A stretch of DNA of 64,000 bases, from positions 62,001 to 126,000 of the forward strand of contig QKGM01000002.1 in assembly GCA_003250395.1 (NCBI GenBank), given 5' to 3'. The notes under the pieces are model-generated. The model ran no database searches, was not told the origin of the DNA, and saw only the letters and a program-made list of their open reading frames with translations. Shown in pieces: positions 56,246 through 64,000 of this stretch (position 1 is the stretch's first letter; each line of letters opens with the position of its first letter). The translations under genes were made by a program, and so were the position numbers. This stretch comes from Bacteroidota bacterium (lineage in GTDB: Bacteria > Bacteroidota > Bacteroidia > Bacteroidales > TTA-H9).

Positions 56246-58891
56246 ATGAAAGTAGAAAAGTGGTTGACATATCTGAAGAATACCATTCTATCGGTTCTGG
56301 CCGGGCTTTCGGCTATGGTTCAGGCACAAGATTTGAAACAGCCGGTTACACTACATTTCTCTGATGTAGAACTTGCAAGTGTAATAGATACACTCGGATC
56401 ATATACTCATACTACCTTCTCCTATAATCCCGATGCAATTAATGCCTCCCGTAAGGTGAGTATAATCTGCCATCAACAACCATTGAGGCAGGTACTCGAT
56501 AATTTATTATTACCTCTGGGGGTTAAATGGCTGCCAGTTCAGGGGACTATTGTTTTGAAAAGAAACCTGGAGGCTGAAAGACGACAAGTCGTAATCAGCG
56601 GGTTTATCCGTGACTCGGTTAGCGGTGAGGCTTTAATCGGAGCTTCTGTAAGAATTTCAGGGACCAATACCGGGACTTCAACTAATGCTTATGGGTTCTT
56701 CTCGCTACCGGTACCTCCTGCCACCCGGGAGCTTGTTTTTAGTTTTATAGGATATTCTCCCCGGGTATGGAAAGACGTTTCTGGTTCAGGGGGAAGAGTT
56801 AATATTAACCTGTTGCCGCTCACGATTGAGATGGCTGAAGTGGAAGTGACCTTTAAAGAAGCAGACGGTTTGCCGATTGAAGGTAATTTAGGGCAGATGA
56901 AGTTAACTCCTGTAATGCTAAATCAGCTGCCCTCCTTTACCGGTCAAAAAGATGTAGTGAAATCGTTGTCCTCGTTACCCGGTATCACCAGTTTTGGTGA
57001 CGGATCAACTTTGTTTTATGTAAGGGGAGGTGCATCTGATCAGAACCTGCTGATGATTGATGAAGCTCCGATATACAATCCGGCTCATCTTTTTGGTTTT
57101 TTTACTGCCATTGCCCCGGATGCCATCAGTGATGTTGAAATTTTTAAAGGCGACTTTCCTGCACGATATGGTGGCAGAATATCCTCGGTCATTCATGTCA
57201 GGACCAAAGATGGAAATTTTTATAAAACAGGTTTTTCTGGAAATATAAGTCCTTATACCTCTAATTTTACTATTGAAGGGCCTTTGGTTGAGAACAAGAG
57301 TTCGTACTACTTTACAACACGTGTATCAAATCTAAACTGGATCAAGCCCGATGATGGTGCACTTACCAATTTTGATTTTCATTTCTATGATATCAACGCA
57401 AAGTTTAATTTTAAACTCGCAGAAAACGACAGGCTCTATTTAACCTTGTTCACGGGCCGTGATAATTTTACCCGTGATGGTTCATCTTCATTGAAGACTT
57501 ATGGGATCAACTGGAACAATCAGTTGGGAGCCATACGTTGGAATCATATTTTCGGTCAAAAACTTTTCTCCAACACAACATTTTACATAAGCCGGTATAA
57601 TTATAAATTGCTTATTTCCAAAGAACAGGATGAATACTGGAATTCTTCAATCGAGAATATGATGGTAAAGACCGACTTTTCATGGTATCCTGTCGCTTCA
57701 CATACCTTGAAGTTTGGTGCTGAGTTTGGAGTTTACTTCATTGATCCCGGGAATGTTCACTATGAGGATGAGGAAACCCCCGACAGGGTTCCTGTAATTC
57801 CTAAATACCGTTCTCGTAGCCTGGCCTTCTACGTTAGTGATGACTGGCAATTATCAGACAAATGGTCATTGAATCTTGGGGTTCGTTTATCCGGATGGGG
57901 CGATATAGGGCCAACAACTTATTATACCTATGATGCACTCCACAGGCTCATTGATCAAACCGATGTACAAGGTTCTATGTTGTATTCCTGGTTTATACAA
58001 CCCGAACCACGTGTGCTTATCAAATGGGCTCCTGATTCCGAATTGTCGTTTAGTATAGGTTATGGTAGAACAGTTCAGTACCTGCAGGTTCTGACAAATA
58101 CTACCTCTCCCTTTACATCTCTTGAGGTTTGGGCACCTGCCGGACCGAATATTCAACCACAGAAAGCTGATCAGGTGGCGTTGGGTTTTTCGAAAAATAT
58201 CGTTAGAAGTATTTTCAGGGTATCAGGAAGTTTATACTACCGTCATCTTACCGGTCAGATCGATTATACAGACAATGCTAACCTGCTCTATAATGAGCAT
58301 CTCGAGGCTGAACTTCGTTATAGTACAGGGAGAGCTTATGGCCTTGAGCTGATTGCACAAAAAACCAGGGGACAATTAACGGGATGGGTGAGCTATTCCT
58401 GGTCACGTTCATTAAGGACAACACCCGAGGTAAACAGCGGAAAGGAGTATCCTGCTTTTTACGACAGACCACACAATTTCACGCTGTGCCTCTCTTATTC
58501 TCTATCGAAACGGATATCAGTTTCAGGTGCCTGGTACTATATGACCGGTGGTACTTATACTTCGCCTGTAGGATATATGAGCTACAATGGTTATACCGTA
58601 CCTTTATACGGCGATAAAAACAACAGCCGGTTACCGGACTATCACCGGCTTGATATTTCTGCCACTTTGAAACTCAACCGTTCTGAGTCCCGCTTTCAAC
58701 ATAGTCTGATGCTTTCGGTATATAATGCATACGCCCGTTCGAACCCGTTTTCGATTAACAATAATAAGATTGTTAACGATAACGGTGATTTTGTTGTTCC
58801 GGCCGATTTGAGTGGCAATACAGAAATTATTCCGACTTCTTTGTCTGCTGCTGGCATCATTCCATCTATTAACTATCAATTCAGATTTTGA
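56246..58891 (+). CDS. TonB-dependent receptor with STN and carboxypeptidase-like domains
   Basis: An 881-residue outer-membrane receptor starting three bases after fecR. It has a signal peptide (ending near VQAQ), an STN domain (about 35-110; VTLHFSDVELASVIDTLG), which signals to FecR, a carboxypeptidase D regulatory-like domain (about 115-195; ISGFIRDSVSGEALIGAS) and a plug (about 215-330; GDGSTLFYVRGGASDQNLL, FPARYGGRISSVIHVRTKDG). The barrel ends in NYQFRF. Signal transfer from receptor to FecR is the expected role of the STN domain. The ligand is unknown; absence of a SusD gene and presence of DUF4249 suggest something other than a glycan. Confidence 0.94.
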   Translation: MKVEKWLTYLKNTILSVLAGLSAMVQAQDLKQPVTLHFSDVELASVIDTLGSYTHTTFSYNPDAINASRKVSIICHQQPLRQVLDNLLLPLGVKWLPVQGTIVLKRNLEAERRQVVISGFIRDSVSGEALIGASVRISGTNTGTSTNAYGFFSLPVPPATRELVFSFIGYSPRVWKDVSGSGGRVNINLLPLTIEMAEVEVTFKEADGLPIEGNLGQMKLTPVMLNQLPSFTGQKDVVKSLSSLPGITSFGDGSTLFYVRGGASDQNLLMIDEAPIYNPAHLFGFFTAIAPDAISDVEIFKGDFPARYGGRISSVIHVRTKDGNFYKTGFSGNISPYTSNFTIEGPLVENKSSYYFTTRVSNLNWIKPDDGALTNFDFHFYDINAKFNFKLAENDRLYLTLFTGRDNFTRDGSSSLKTYGINWNNQLGAIRWNHIFGQKLFSNTTFYISRYNYKLLISKEQDEYWNSSIENMMVKTDFSWYPVASHTLKFGAEFGVYFIDPGNVHYEDEETPDRVPVIPKYRSRSLAFYVSDDWQLSDKWSLNLGVRLSGWGDIGPTTYYTYDALHRLIDQTDVQGSMLYSWFIQPEPRVLIKWAPDSELSFSIGYGRTVQYLQVLTNTTSPFTSLEVWAPAGPNIQPQKADQVALGFSKNIVRSIFRVSGSLYYRHLTGQIDYTDNANLLYNEHLEAELRYSTGRAYGLELIAQKTRGQLTGWVSYSWSRSLRTTPEVNSGKEYPAFYDRPHNFTLCLSYSLSKRISVSGAWYYMTGGTYTSPVGYMSYNGYTVPLYGDKNNSRLPDYHRLDISATLKLNRSESRFQHSLMLSVYNAYARSNPFSINNNKIVNDNGDFVVPADLSGNTEIIPTSLSAAGIIPSINYQFRF

Positions 58892-59742
58892 TGCGAAATA
58901 TTACCCTAGTAACAGTATTAATTTTGTTCTTGCTGGGTTGCGAAAAAGCTACCGAAACGGATTATAAGAACATCCCGCCAGATGTAATTGTTGTTGACGG
59001 AATTATTACCAATGAACAGAAGGCACAGATGGTAAGGCTGACCCATCCTGTTGCGAATCCAAATGATACTCCAATGCCGGTTGCAGGTGCCGTAGTCATG
59101 ATTTATGATGCTGATAGTGTCTGGAATCTTTCTGAATCTCCAATAAATTCGGGGTACTATTATTCTCCTGTCTGGTTTTTGCCGGTTGTCGGGCGAACGT
59201 ATACGCTTTTAATAAATACCGATGATAAGTCGCTCACTGCAAAAGCTGTAATGACAAAACCTTTCGCATTTTTCAAAGCGCGATATGCAAAAGGAAATAA
59301 TGACCTGTATCACATATTGCCAGCCTCAAATCCTTACAATCCCAACAGGGCTGCAATGTATAAAGTTGACCTTGACTGGTCTTTTTTGCCATCCTACCGG
59401 GATCAGAATCCCGAAGATTGCAAAGCTGTGATCTTTTATTATACCTTGCCAACACTCGATGTGAATGAGATTCTAGCACCGATTTCTGAAACCGTCTGGT
59501 TTCCGGCAGGTACACATGTAGTAGAGACACGTTATTCGTTGTCTGACGAACATGCTGCTTTCATCAGGGCGTTGCTTCTCAATACAACATGGAATGGAGG
59601 GCTTTTTGATGGTGATCAGGCCTCTTTACCGACTAATCTTAATGACGGAGGGGTAGGTTTTTTTGGTACGTGTGGAGTTGCCACCAGAACATTCTTTGTG
59701 TTGCCGGAGAAAAAAGCAGAAAATTTAGAAAAAAGTTATTAG
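58891..59742 (+). CDS. DUF4249 lipoprotein
   Basis: A 283-residue lipoprotein (LLGC, Cys17) of the DUF4249 family. It has VVVDGIITNEQKAQMVRLTHPV, AGAVVMIYDADSVW and GYYYSPVWFLPVVGRTYTLLI, which form the Ig-like strand pattern of this family. Its ATG overlaps the TonB-receptor stop by one base (TGATG). DUF4249 proteins often follow FecA-like receptors and probably act as their surface or periplasmic partner in uptake, by analogy with SusD; that is inference. A TTG three bases earlier is also possible. Confidence 0.9.
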   Translation: MRNITLVTVLILFLLGCEKATETDYKNIPPDVIVVDGIITNEQKAQMVRLTHPVANPNDTPMPVAGAVVMIYDADSVWNLSESPINSGYYYSPVWFLPVVGRTYTLLINTDDKSLTAKAVMTKPFAFFKARYAKGNNDLYHILPASNPYNPNRAAMYKVDLDWSFLPSYRDQNPEDCKAVIFYYTLPTLDVNEILAPISETVWFPAGTHVVETRYSLSDEHAAFIRALLLNTTWNGGLFDGDQASLPTNLNDGGVGFFGTCGVATRTFFVLPEKKAENLEKSY

Positions 59743-59835
59743 GGTTGTAAGGGTATTTGGTTTTTGGTGTGTAATCCTTATGAATGCAATCTAAAGCTTT
59801 AAGAAGGGAAATTTTAAATCTAAAATCTTTAAACT

Positions 59836-60768
59836 ATGAAAACTAAATCAATTTTCACTTACACGGCCCTGGCATTGTTCCTGGGAATTATTACTCTAAG
59901 TGGATGCAGTAAAGACAATGAAGAGAGTAAGCAGGTTGATACCTCTTCGATGCAGAAACTGGCTGCTGATGAAGAAAATATCGAGAATATGACAGATGAA
60001 GCATTTAACGATGCAACTAATGTTATGGGAGGAAATCACCTGAAATCTACTGAGGCCTGGCCCTGTCATGCTACAGTCGATTCAGCTGTTGTTGCCAATG
60101 ATACAATTGCTTTTTATATTACGTATGATGGCTTGAATTGCCGGAGAAACAAGATTATTACAGGTCAGGTAATCACGAAACGGAAAGTTGGAGAATTCTG
60201 GGGGATGGCAGGTACGACCGTGAAAATACAGTTTATTAATTACTCGGTAACCAAAGTTTCAACTAATAAAACCATCGTACTGAATGGTTATAAAACTCTT
60301 CAGAATGTCAGTGGTGGAATGATATGGCAATTAGGTGGACAGGTCACGAGTATAGTTCACCGTGCTTCAGGTTCACTGGTAACAACTTTCGATAACGGCA
60401 CTTCCCGTACATGGAACTTTGCCCGTCAGCGTGTATTTACCGGAACACCTGACAACCTTGTCCTCACTGTCGATGGTTTCGGGTCAGCCGACGGATATGA
60501 GAACCTTGCAGCATGGGGTATTAACCGTGATGGTGAGGCATTTTATACCCAGATTACACAAAGCATAGTCCACAATGAAGTTTGTGATTGGCGCCCTGTA
60601 TCAGGAATCAAGATTCATCAGGTTCCCGAAGATGGCAAATCAGCTACTATTACGTATGGTTATGACGAAAATAACCAGCCGGTTACAGGTGAGGATTGCC
60701 CCGTTAAATACCGCCTCGACTGGGTGAAGGATGGTCAGTCAGGTACAGTATATCTGCCTCTTTATTAA
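59836..60768 (+). CDS. Unknown surface-type lipoprotein
   Basis: A 310-residue lipoprotein with lipobox LSGC (Cys24). The residues after the cysteine (SKDNEESK) are acidic, resembling the export signal that sends lipoproteins of Bacteroidota to the cell surface. The rest is strand-rich (TIAFYITYDGLNCRRN, TVKIQFINYSVTKV, GMIWQLGGQVTSIVH) with four cysteines that could form disulphides. I do not recognise a family. It lies 93 bases after the DUF4249 gene, in the same direction, and is probably part of the same uptake unit, ending at a strong terminator. Confidence 0.75.
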   Translation: MKTKSIFTYTALALFLGIITLSGCSKDNEESKQVDTSSMQKLAADEENIENMTDEAFNDATNVMGGNHLKSTEAWPCHATVDSAVVANDTIAFYITYDGLNCRRNKIITGQVITKRKVGEFWGMAGTTVKIQFINYSVTKVSTNKTIVLNGYKTLQNVSGGMIWQLGGQVTSIVHRASGSLVTTFDNGTSRTWNFARQRVFTGTPDNLVLTVDGFGSADGYENLAAWGINRDGEAFYTQITQSIVHNEVCDWRPVSGIKIHQVPEDGKSATITYGYDENNQPVTGEDCPVKYRLDWVKDGQSGTVYLPLY

Positions 60769-60807
60769 AAAAATCTGCTTGTTTATCTGAATAAGTCGTT
60801 CCGGGAT

Positions 60808-60850
60808 AAAATGCACGGTGGTATCGATTATCGCCGTGCATTTTTGTTTT
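60808..60850 (+). terminator. Intrinsic terminator of the FecI-FecR-receptor unit
   Basis: AAATGCACGG pairs with CCGTGCATTT around a loop of about 15 bases and is followed by TTGTTTT. Confidence 0.85.
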
Positions 60851-61109
60851 GATGGTTGATAAGTATTAATCAATTTACAATTGATACTGACTTTTTGAGC
60901 TTTGCCTAATAATTCTGCAATACAAAAGTGATCTCTTTTTCTCTTGTCGGCTGAGACTGCTTTATACACTTTATTTTGAATCCGTGTAATGATGTTTCAT
61001 CCCTTGCCAGCGGATTTCTGGTTTAAGTTCCTGATCTGTTGTCCTGTTTGTGTCATTGGGTTTGACCTCAAAGGATATCACAGCTATGGGTTATTAGTAC
61101 CCTAATTAT

Positions 61110-61260
61110 CGCAAAAAACCACATTATAATACTACAAACCACAAAATACCAATTTGCTGATATACAGGTACCAGATATAGTGTAGGTTCGAAGCAGCTTC
61201 GAAGTGGTTCCGTTATCGTTTCGTAGTATTTTCGATTTCTGTCGAATCTGATTCGAATCC
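61110..61260 (+). repeat. Dispersed intergenic repeat, copy B
   Basis: Partner of the copy near 31.8 kb. It contains CAAAAAACCACA, CTGATATACAGGTACCAGATAT, then GGTTCGAAGCAGCTTCGAAG. TTCGAA hexamers are at 61187, 61198 and 61252. The first two are 11 bases apart, exactly as in copy A. The 3' part differs in length. Confidence 0.7.
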
Positions 61261-61627
61261 GAATTGAACCGTTGATGAATGAAATATTGTTAAGGTGTTT
61301 ATTAGGGTAGAAGATTAAAAAAGGAATTATTCAGGATGGTTGAAGGAAACAGATTCAAAGCATCAGATATCCTGAACGTTTACTGGCAGGCTATGTCCAT
61401 CTGAAGAATATTATTTTCGGAATTGTTTCTGGTATAATGGAAATTCCTGAGGGTACGTTACGGTAAAGCCCACTTCAGAAGGAAGCGGTTAATTGTATAG
61501 TGCTTTAATAAAAAGGACACAGTTTTCAGGATACCAAGGTTGGAAACAGCAACTGTATAGGCGATGTCCGTTATGGAGACAGAGGTTTTTGGTTGAAAGA
61601 GTGCAAATCCCCGTGTCAGGCTGAAAA

Positions 61628-62401
61628 TTATTTGAATAGGTTGAATTTCAGTTGAAACATTACCCAGGTGAATAGTCCGGGGAAGGTATATAATGGGCCA
61701 TAGGAGGGAAGAGCCTCAGGTGAATATGCAGGGTCGAGGTAACGGCAAAGAGCTTTGTACATCATCCCTTCAGAGGCGACAAGAATTTTTTCTTCCAGTG
61801 AGTTCATTGTATCTCCTTTTGTTATTGAAAGGTTCATCTCTTCGACAGGAGCTCCCTGATCAATACCTGTTGAAATTTGTTGGATGGTTAGACCTATTGA
61901 AGTCTCACCATGAAGCAGTTCCCAGAAAATCGGAGGCTGCCCCCTGTATTTACGCATATCTCCATAATGAAATGACAGCACACCCCGTGGCATCAGGTCT
62001 ATTATTTCTTTTCTAACAATTTGATAATAACCTGCTAGGATCATCAGGTCGGCATTTAGCTCGTGTATTTTGGAACCTGCGGATTTGTCAAGTCTGTTGA
62101 ATCTTAACTCTGGGAACTGTTGTTCACGAAAAAAGGATGCGAATGGCTTCCTCACTAGGTAGGTGTTTCCCGGTCTCATTGAAAATTTTCTGACTAATTT
62201 TTCAATGATCATCACCAAAAATGCCCCACCTTTCAGTCTTCTGCGAAAAGCTTTAAGTTTTTGCCTGATCGGTTTTTGAGGGCGGGGGTGAATTACTAAT
62301 CCTGCAATCTTAAAACGAGGATCTTCACTTACTGGTTGCAACACCTTTTGTGTGTACGTATCGATCAGGTTGGTTTCGCTGAGTATGATTATTTTAAGCA
62401 T
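61628..62401 (-). CDS. Formyltransferase-like protein with altered catalytic site
   Basis: A 257-residue protein with a formyltransferase-type fold. The Rossmann start is MLKIIILSETNLI, then NADLMILAGYYQIVRKEI, FHYGDMRKYRGQPPIFW and ISTGIDQGAPVEE with the catalytic Asp. However the motif that normally reads N-x-H reads S143-F-H145, so the Asn that polarises the formyl group is replaced by Ser. It may be inactive, or act on a different substrate. I use the ATG at 62401, 16 bases after the phosphopantetheinyl transferase stop; the longer TTG start would overlap that gene. No tRNA-binding C-terminal domain is present. Last gene of the minus-strand unit. Confidence 0.8.
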   Translation of the reverse strand: MLKIIILSETNLIDTYTQKVLQPVSEDPRFKIAGLVIHPRPQKPIRQKLKAFRRRLKGGAFLVMIIEKLVRKFSMRPGNTYLVRKPFASFFREQQFPELRFNRLDKSAGSKIHELNADLMILAGYYQIVRKEIIDLMPRGVLSFHYGDMRKYRGQPPIFWELLHGETSIGLTIQQISTGIDQGAPVEEMNLSITKGDTMNSLEEKILVASEGMMYKALCRYLDPAYSPEALPSYGPLYTFPGLFTWVMFQLKFNLFK

Positions 62402-62417
62402 CTGATTGTTCGGATAA

Positions 62418-63179
62418 TTAAGGTGCGAGAGTATCAACCAATGGCTCCCACGATTCTATCGGGTGATAACAGGCAATAGAAAAGACATGTGTGCCGGAGA
62501 AAAAGGAGTATACGAATATATGTGGGTTTGATTGATGGTCAGCGAGAATAATTACCGGGTCGCCATTCCAACTATCTGATGAAACAGTCAGATCAGCCAG
62601 ATGGTCAGTCAGTCCTGCACCTGTAAGCTTTAGAATGGCTTCCTTTCGAGTCCATAAGAGATAGAATCCTCGGGCACCTTTTCCGGAAATCCATTTGGCA
62701 TCCTGACTTCCAAAATATTGCTGTACCACGGGTTGGTAACCGAATTCTGAATTTACTCGTTCGATATCGATGCCGACCGGGCTATGAGAGAACGCCAGAA
62801 TGGCAAGGTCCCTGGTGTCGGCCAGATTAAAATGAAGAGAGGAATGTTGGTCGAGCACAGGTTTACCACCGGGAAGGGTCTTGATGTCAGGGATACCATT
62901 GGGTATACCGGAAAGTAAGGCGAGCTGACAGTTTAATACTGAATGGGTAACCTTCCAGAGATGTTTTCTGGATTCAGGGTAAATCGTTTCTGCTTTTAAC
63001 TGTTCTGAAGGGGTAAGCCAGCCCTGGATGTTGATACCATCACAGATGGAATGATCAATAGCGATGAGTACAGGCTGGTGAGAAGGAAGAGGGCCGGGAA
63101 AAGGAAAGGAGTAAAACTCCGGGATATTGATAAGACGGAATCGGATAGTTACCAGACCTGTTCCGGCCTTGGGGTTCAT
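62418..63179 (-). CDS. 4'-phosphopantetheinyl transferase superfamily protein
   Basis: A 253-residue enzyme of the Sfp/AcpT superfamily. The magnesium-binding motif appears as PVGIDIERVN and the W-x-x-K-E-A motif as LLWTRKEAILKLTGAGL. It transfers phosphopantetheine from CoA to a carrier protein in fatty-acid, polyketide or peptide synthesis. Length of about 250 residues fits the Sfp-like branch (AcpS is about half as long). Its ATG overlaps the stop of the endonuclease/exonuclease/phosphatase gene (ATGA), and the formyltransferase-like gene follows by 16 bases. The carrier-protein partner is not in the window. Confidence 0.92.
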   Translation of the reverse strand: MNPKAGTGLVTIRFRLINIPEFYSFPFPGPLPSHQPVLIAIDHSICDGINIQGWLTPSEQLKAETIYPESRKHLWKVTHSVLNCQLALLSGIPNGIPDIKTLPGGKPVLDQHSSLHFNLADTRDLAILAFSHSPVGIDIERVNSEFGYQPVVQQYFGSQDAKWISGKGARGFYLLWTRKEAILKLTGAGLTDHLADLTVSSDSWNGDPVIILADHQSNPHIFVYSFFSGTHVFSIACYHPIESWEPLVDTLAP

Positions 63180-64000
63180 TTTACTTCCTTTACAAGGATA
63201 ATGTATGCGGGTAGATGGTCAGAATATCCTCCCTTGAAGTCTTTCCCGACATAAGTGCGCCAAGGATAGCCTTTAAAAGCGCCCTCTTTTTGAAGGAGAA
63301 AAGGACGTTTAAATACACTAGCACGAAGAAAACGGTAGCCTGAATGGTCATTAACAAGAGGTTCGCTGACGATGATCTGGTCGAAAAGATTCCATGTATC
63401 GCGATAAGCCAGTGAGCCAATACCTTGCTTATACATTTTCCACATAGGGTTGAAAAGCCCCAGCTTTTTTAGTTTCCCTGTTTTTCCTACAGCACCTAAA
63501 TGCTCAGTAACCGACAGATTCACCGGGTCATCGTTCAGGTCGCCCATTATTATAATTTTCGCAGCCGGGTTAAGGTTGTATAAAGAATCAGCGATATGCT
63601 TAGTTAACTCGGCAGCTGCAAATCGTTTCGGGGCGCTTTTTTCTTCTCCTCCACTGCGGGAAGGCCAGTGGTTGACGATAATATGGATAGTTTCATTGTC
63701 GAAAATACCTGTTACAACAAGTTGGTCACGAGTCCGGAATGCTGTATCTTCCTTGATGTGAAGTCTTACCGAGCGGGCGTTCAACACTCTGAACAGATCA
63801 TTACGGTATAGTAGTCCAACATCGACACCACGGCGATCTGGGCCATCAAAGTGGACTATACCGAGGTTCATTGGCTTTAATTTTTCCGTTTTGACAAGAT
63901 CTTCAAGAACGCTACGGTTTTCGATCTCTGAAACGCCAAGTAACATAAGTCCATTTGGGTCGACATCCCGTCCTATTTGGGAGATTACATTCGAAAGTTG
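63176..64000 (-). CDS. Endonuclease/exonuclease/phosphatase-family protein (5' partial)
   Basis: The reading frame is open to base 64000, so the N-terminus lies outside the window. About 274 residues are visible. The region just after the window edge has MLLGVSEIENRSVLEDLV with the metal-binding Glu of the EEP fold. Later motifs are YRNDLFRV, HIIVNHWPSRSGG, IIMGDLNDDP and GYSDHLPAYIIL, the last carrying the Asp-His pair of the family. Substrate is unknown: these enzymes cut DNA, RNA, phospholipids or phosphoinositides. It overlaps the phosphopantetheinyl transferase gene by four bases. Confidence 0.88.
   Translation of the reverse strand, partial: QLSNVISQIGRDVDPNGLMLLGVSEIENRSVLEDLVKTEKLKPMNLGIVHFDGPDRRGVDVGLLYRNDLFRVLNARSVRLHIKEDTAFRTRDQLVVTGIFDNETIHIIVNHWPSRSGGEEKSAPKRFAAAELTKHIADSLYNLNPAAKIIIMGDLNDDPVNLSVTEHLGAVGKTGKLKKLGLFNPMWKMYKQGIGSLAYRDTWNLFDQIIVSEPLVNDHSGYRFLRASVFKRPFLLQKEGAFKGYPWRTYVGKDFKGGYSDHLPAYIILVKEVK

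Larger units (their letters stand above)
60769..61627. other. Gene-free region with repeat copy B
   Basis: About 860 bases between convergent units. It starts with the terminator of the lipoprotein gene and contains the second copy of the dispersed repeat (about 61110-61260). No gene is seen in the rest. Confidence 0.5.

Noticed and set aside
1..64000. CRISPR arrays, insertion sequences, rRNA
   Set aside because: No spaced direct repeats, transposase ORFs or rRNA sequences were seen by eye.

Overview
The window looks like ordinary chromosome of a free-living or gut-type member of the Bacteroidota. The evidence is type IX secretion (T9SS) sorting domains on several exported proteins, a PorZ homologue, FecI/FecR/TonB-receptor signalling, DUF4249 and DUF4199 proteins, propeller-type sensor kinases, and several upstream sites matching the Bacteroidota promoter consensus TTTG / TAnnTTTG. 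Most genes fit a Marinilabiliales/Bacteroidales-like genome, but the species cannot be named from sequence alone. I saw no insertion sequence, integrase, CRISPR array, rRNA or phage gene.

Layout. 1-2.3 kb: two secreted adhesin-like proteins, the first cut by the window start. 2.4-9.3 kb: ElbB-like protein, a four-module unknown protein, thymidine kinase, a conserved unknown protein, a DUF190-CrcB fluoride pair and a T9SS-exported propeller protein. 9.3-17 kb: SbcD, PorZ with a secreted CxxC protein, CysS and an OmpA-family protein. 17-31 kb: a tightly packed six-gene minus-strand operon, read in the order STAND NTPase/WD40, TonB-dependent receptor, formyltransferase-like enzyme, nucleotide-transporter-like protein with HEAT repeats, propeller histidine kinase, outer-membrane protein. 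32-39.7 kb: accessory genes (unknown protein, DUF4199, YwqK/MORN lipoprotein, GH89 glycosidase, DUF4468-like protein, and a small-protein/DUF2335/STAS-like trio), ending at a tRNA-Arg gene. 39.9-47 kb: a glycosyltransferase, a PIN-PhoH ATPase and a 1320-residue propeller protein with a T9SS domain. 47.7-54.6 kb: MsrB-MsrA lipoprotein, an IgGFc-binding-type adhesin, DAHP synthase/chorismate mutase, exported oligoendopeptidase F and a LOG-family protein. 54.6-60.8 kb: a sigma factor/FecR/TonB receptor/DUF4249/lipoprotein uptake unit. 61.6-64 kb: a formyltransferase-like protein, a phosphopantetheinyl transferase and an endonuclease/exonuclease/phosphatase-family protein cut by the window end.

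The best candidate for an undescribed system is the 14-kb operon at 16982-30994. Its genes overlap or lie at most about 28 bases apart and combine a STAND-type signal NTPase, an outer-membrane receptor, a small-molecule formyltransferase, a membrane transporter with HEAT repeats and a sensor kinase. Other points of interest are a short C-terminal tail shared by three secreted adhesin-like proteins that lack a recognisable standard T9SS domain, a dispersed intergenic repeat with three TTCGAA boxes (near 31.8 kb and 61.2 kb), and the DUF2335/STAS-like trio in an AT-rich stretch beside a tRNA gene.
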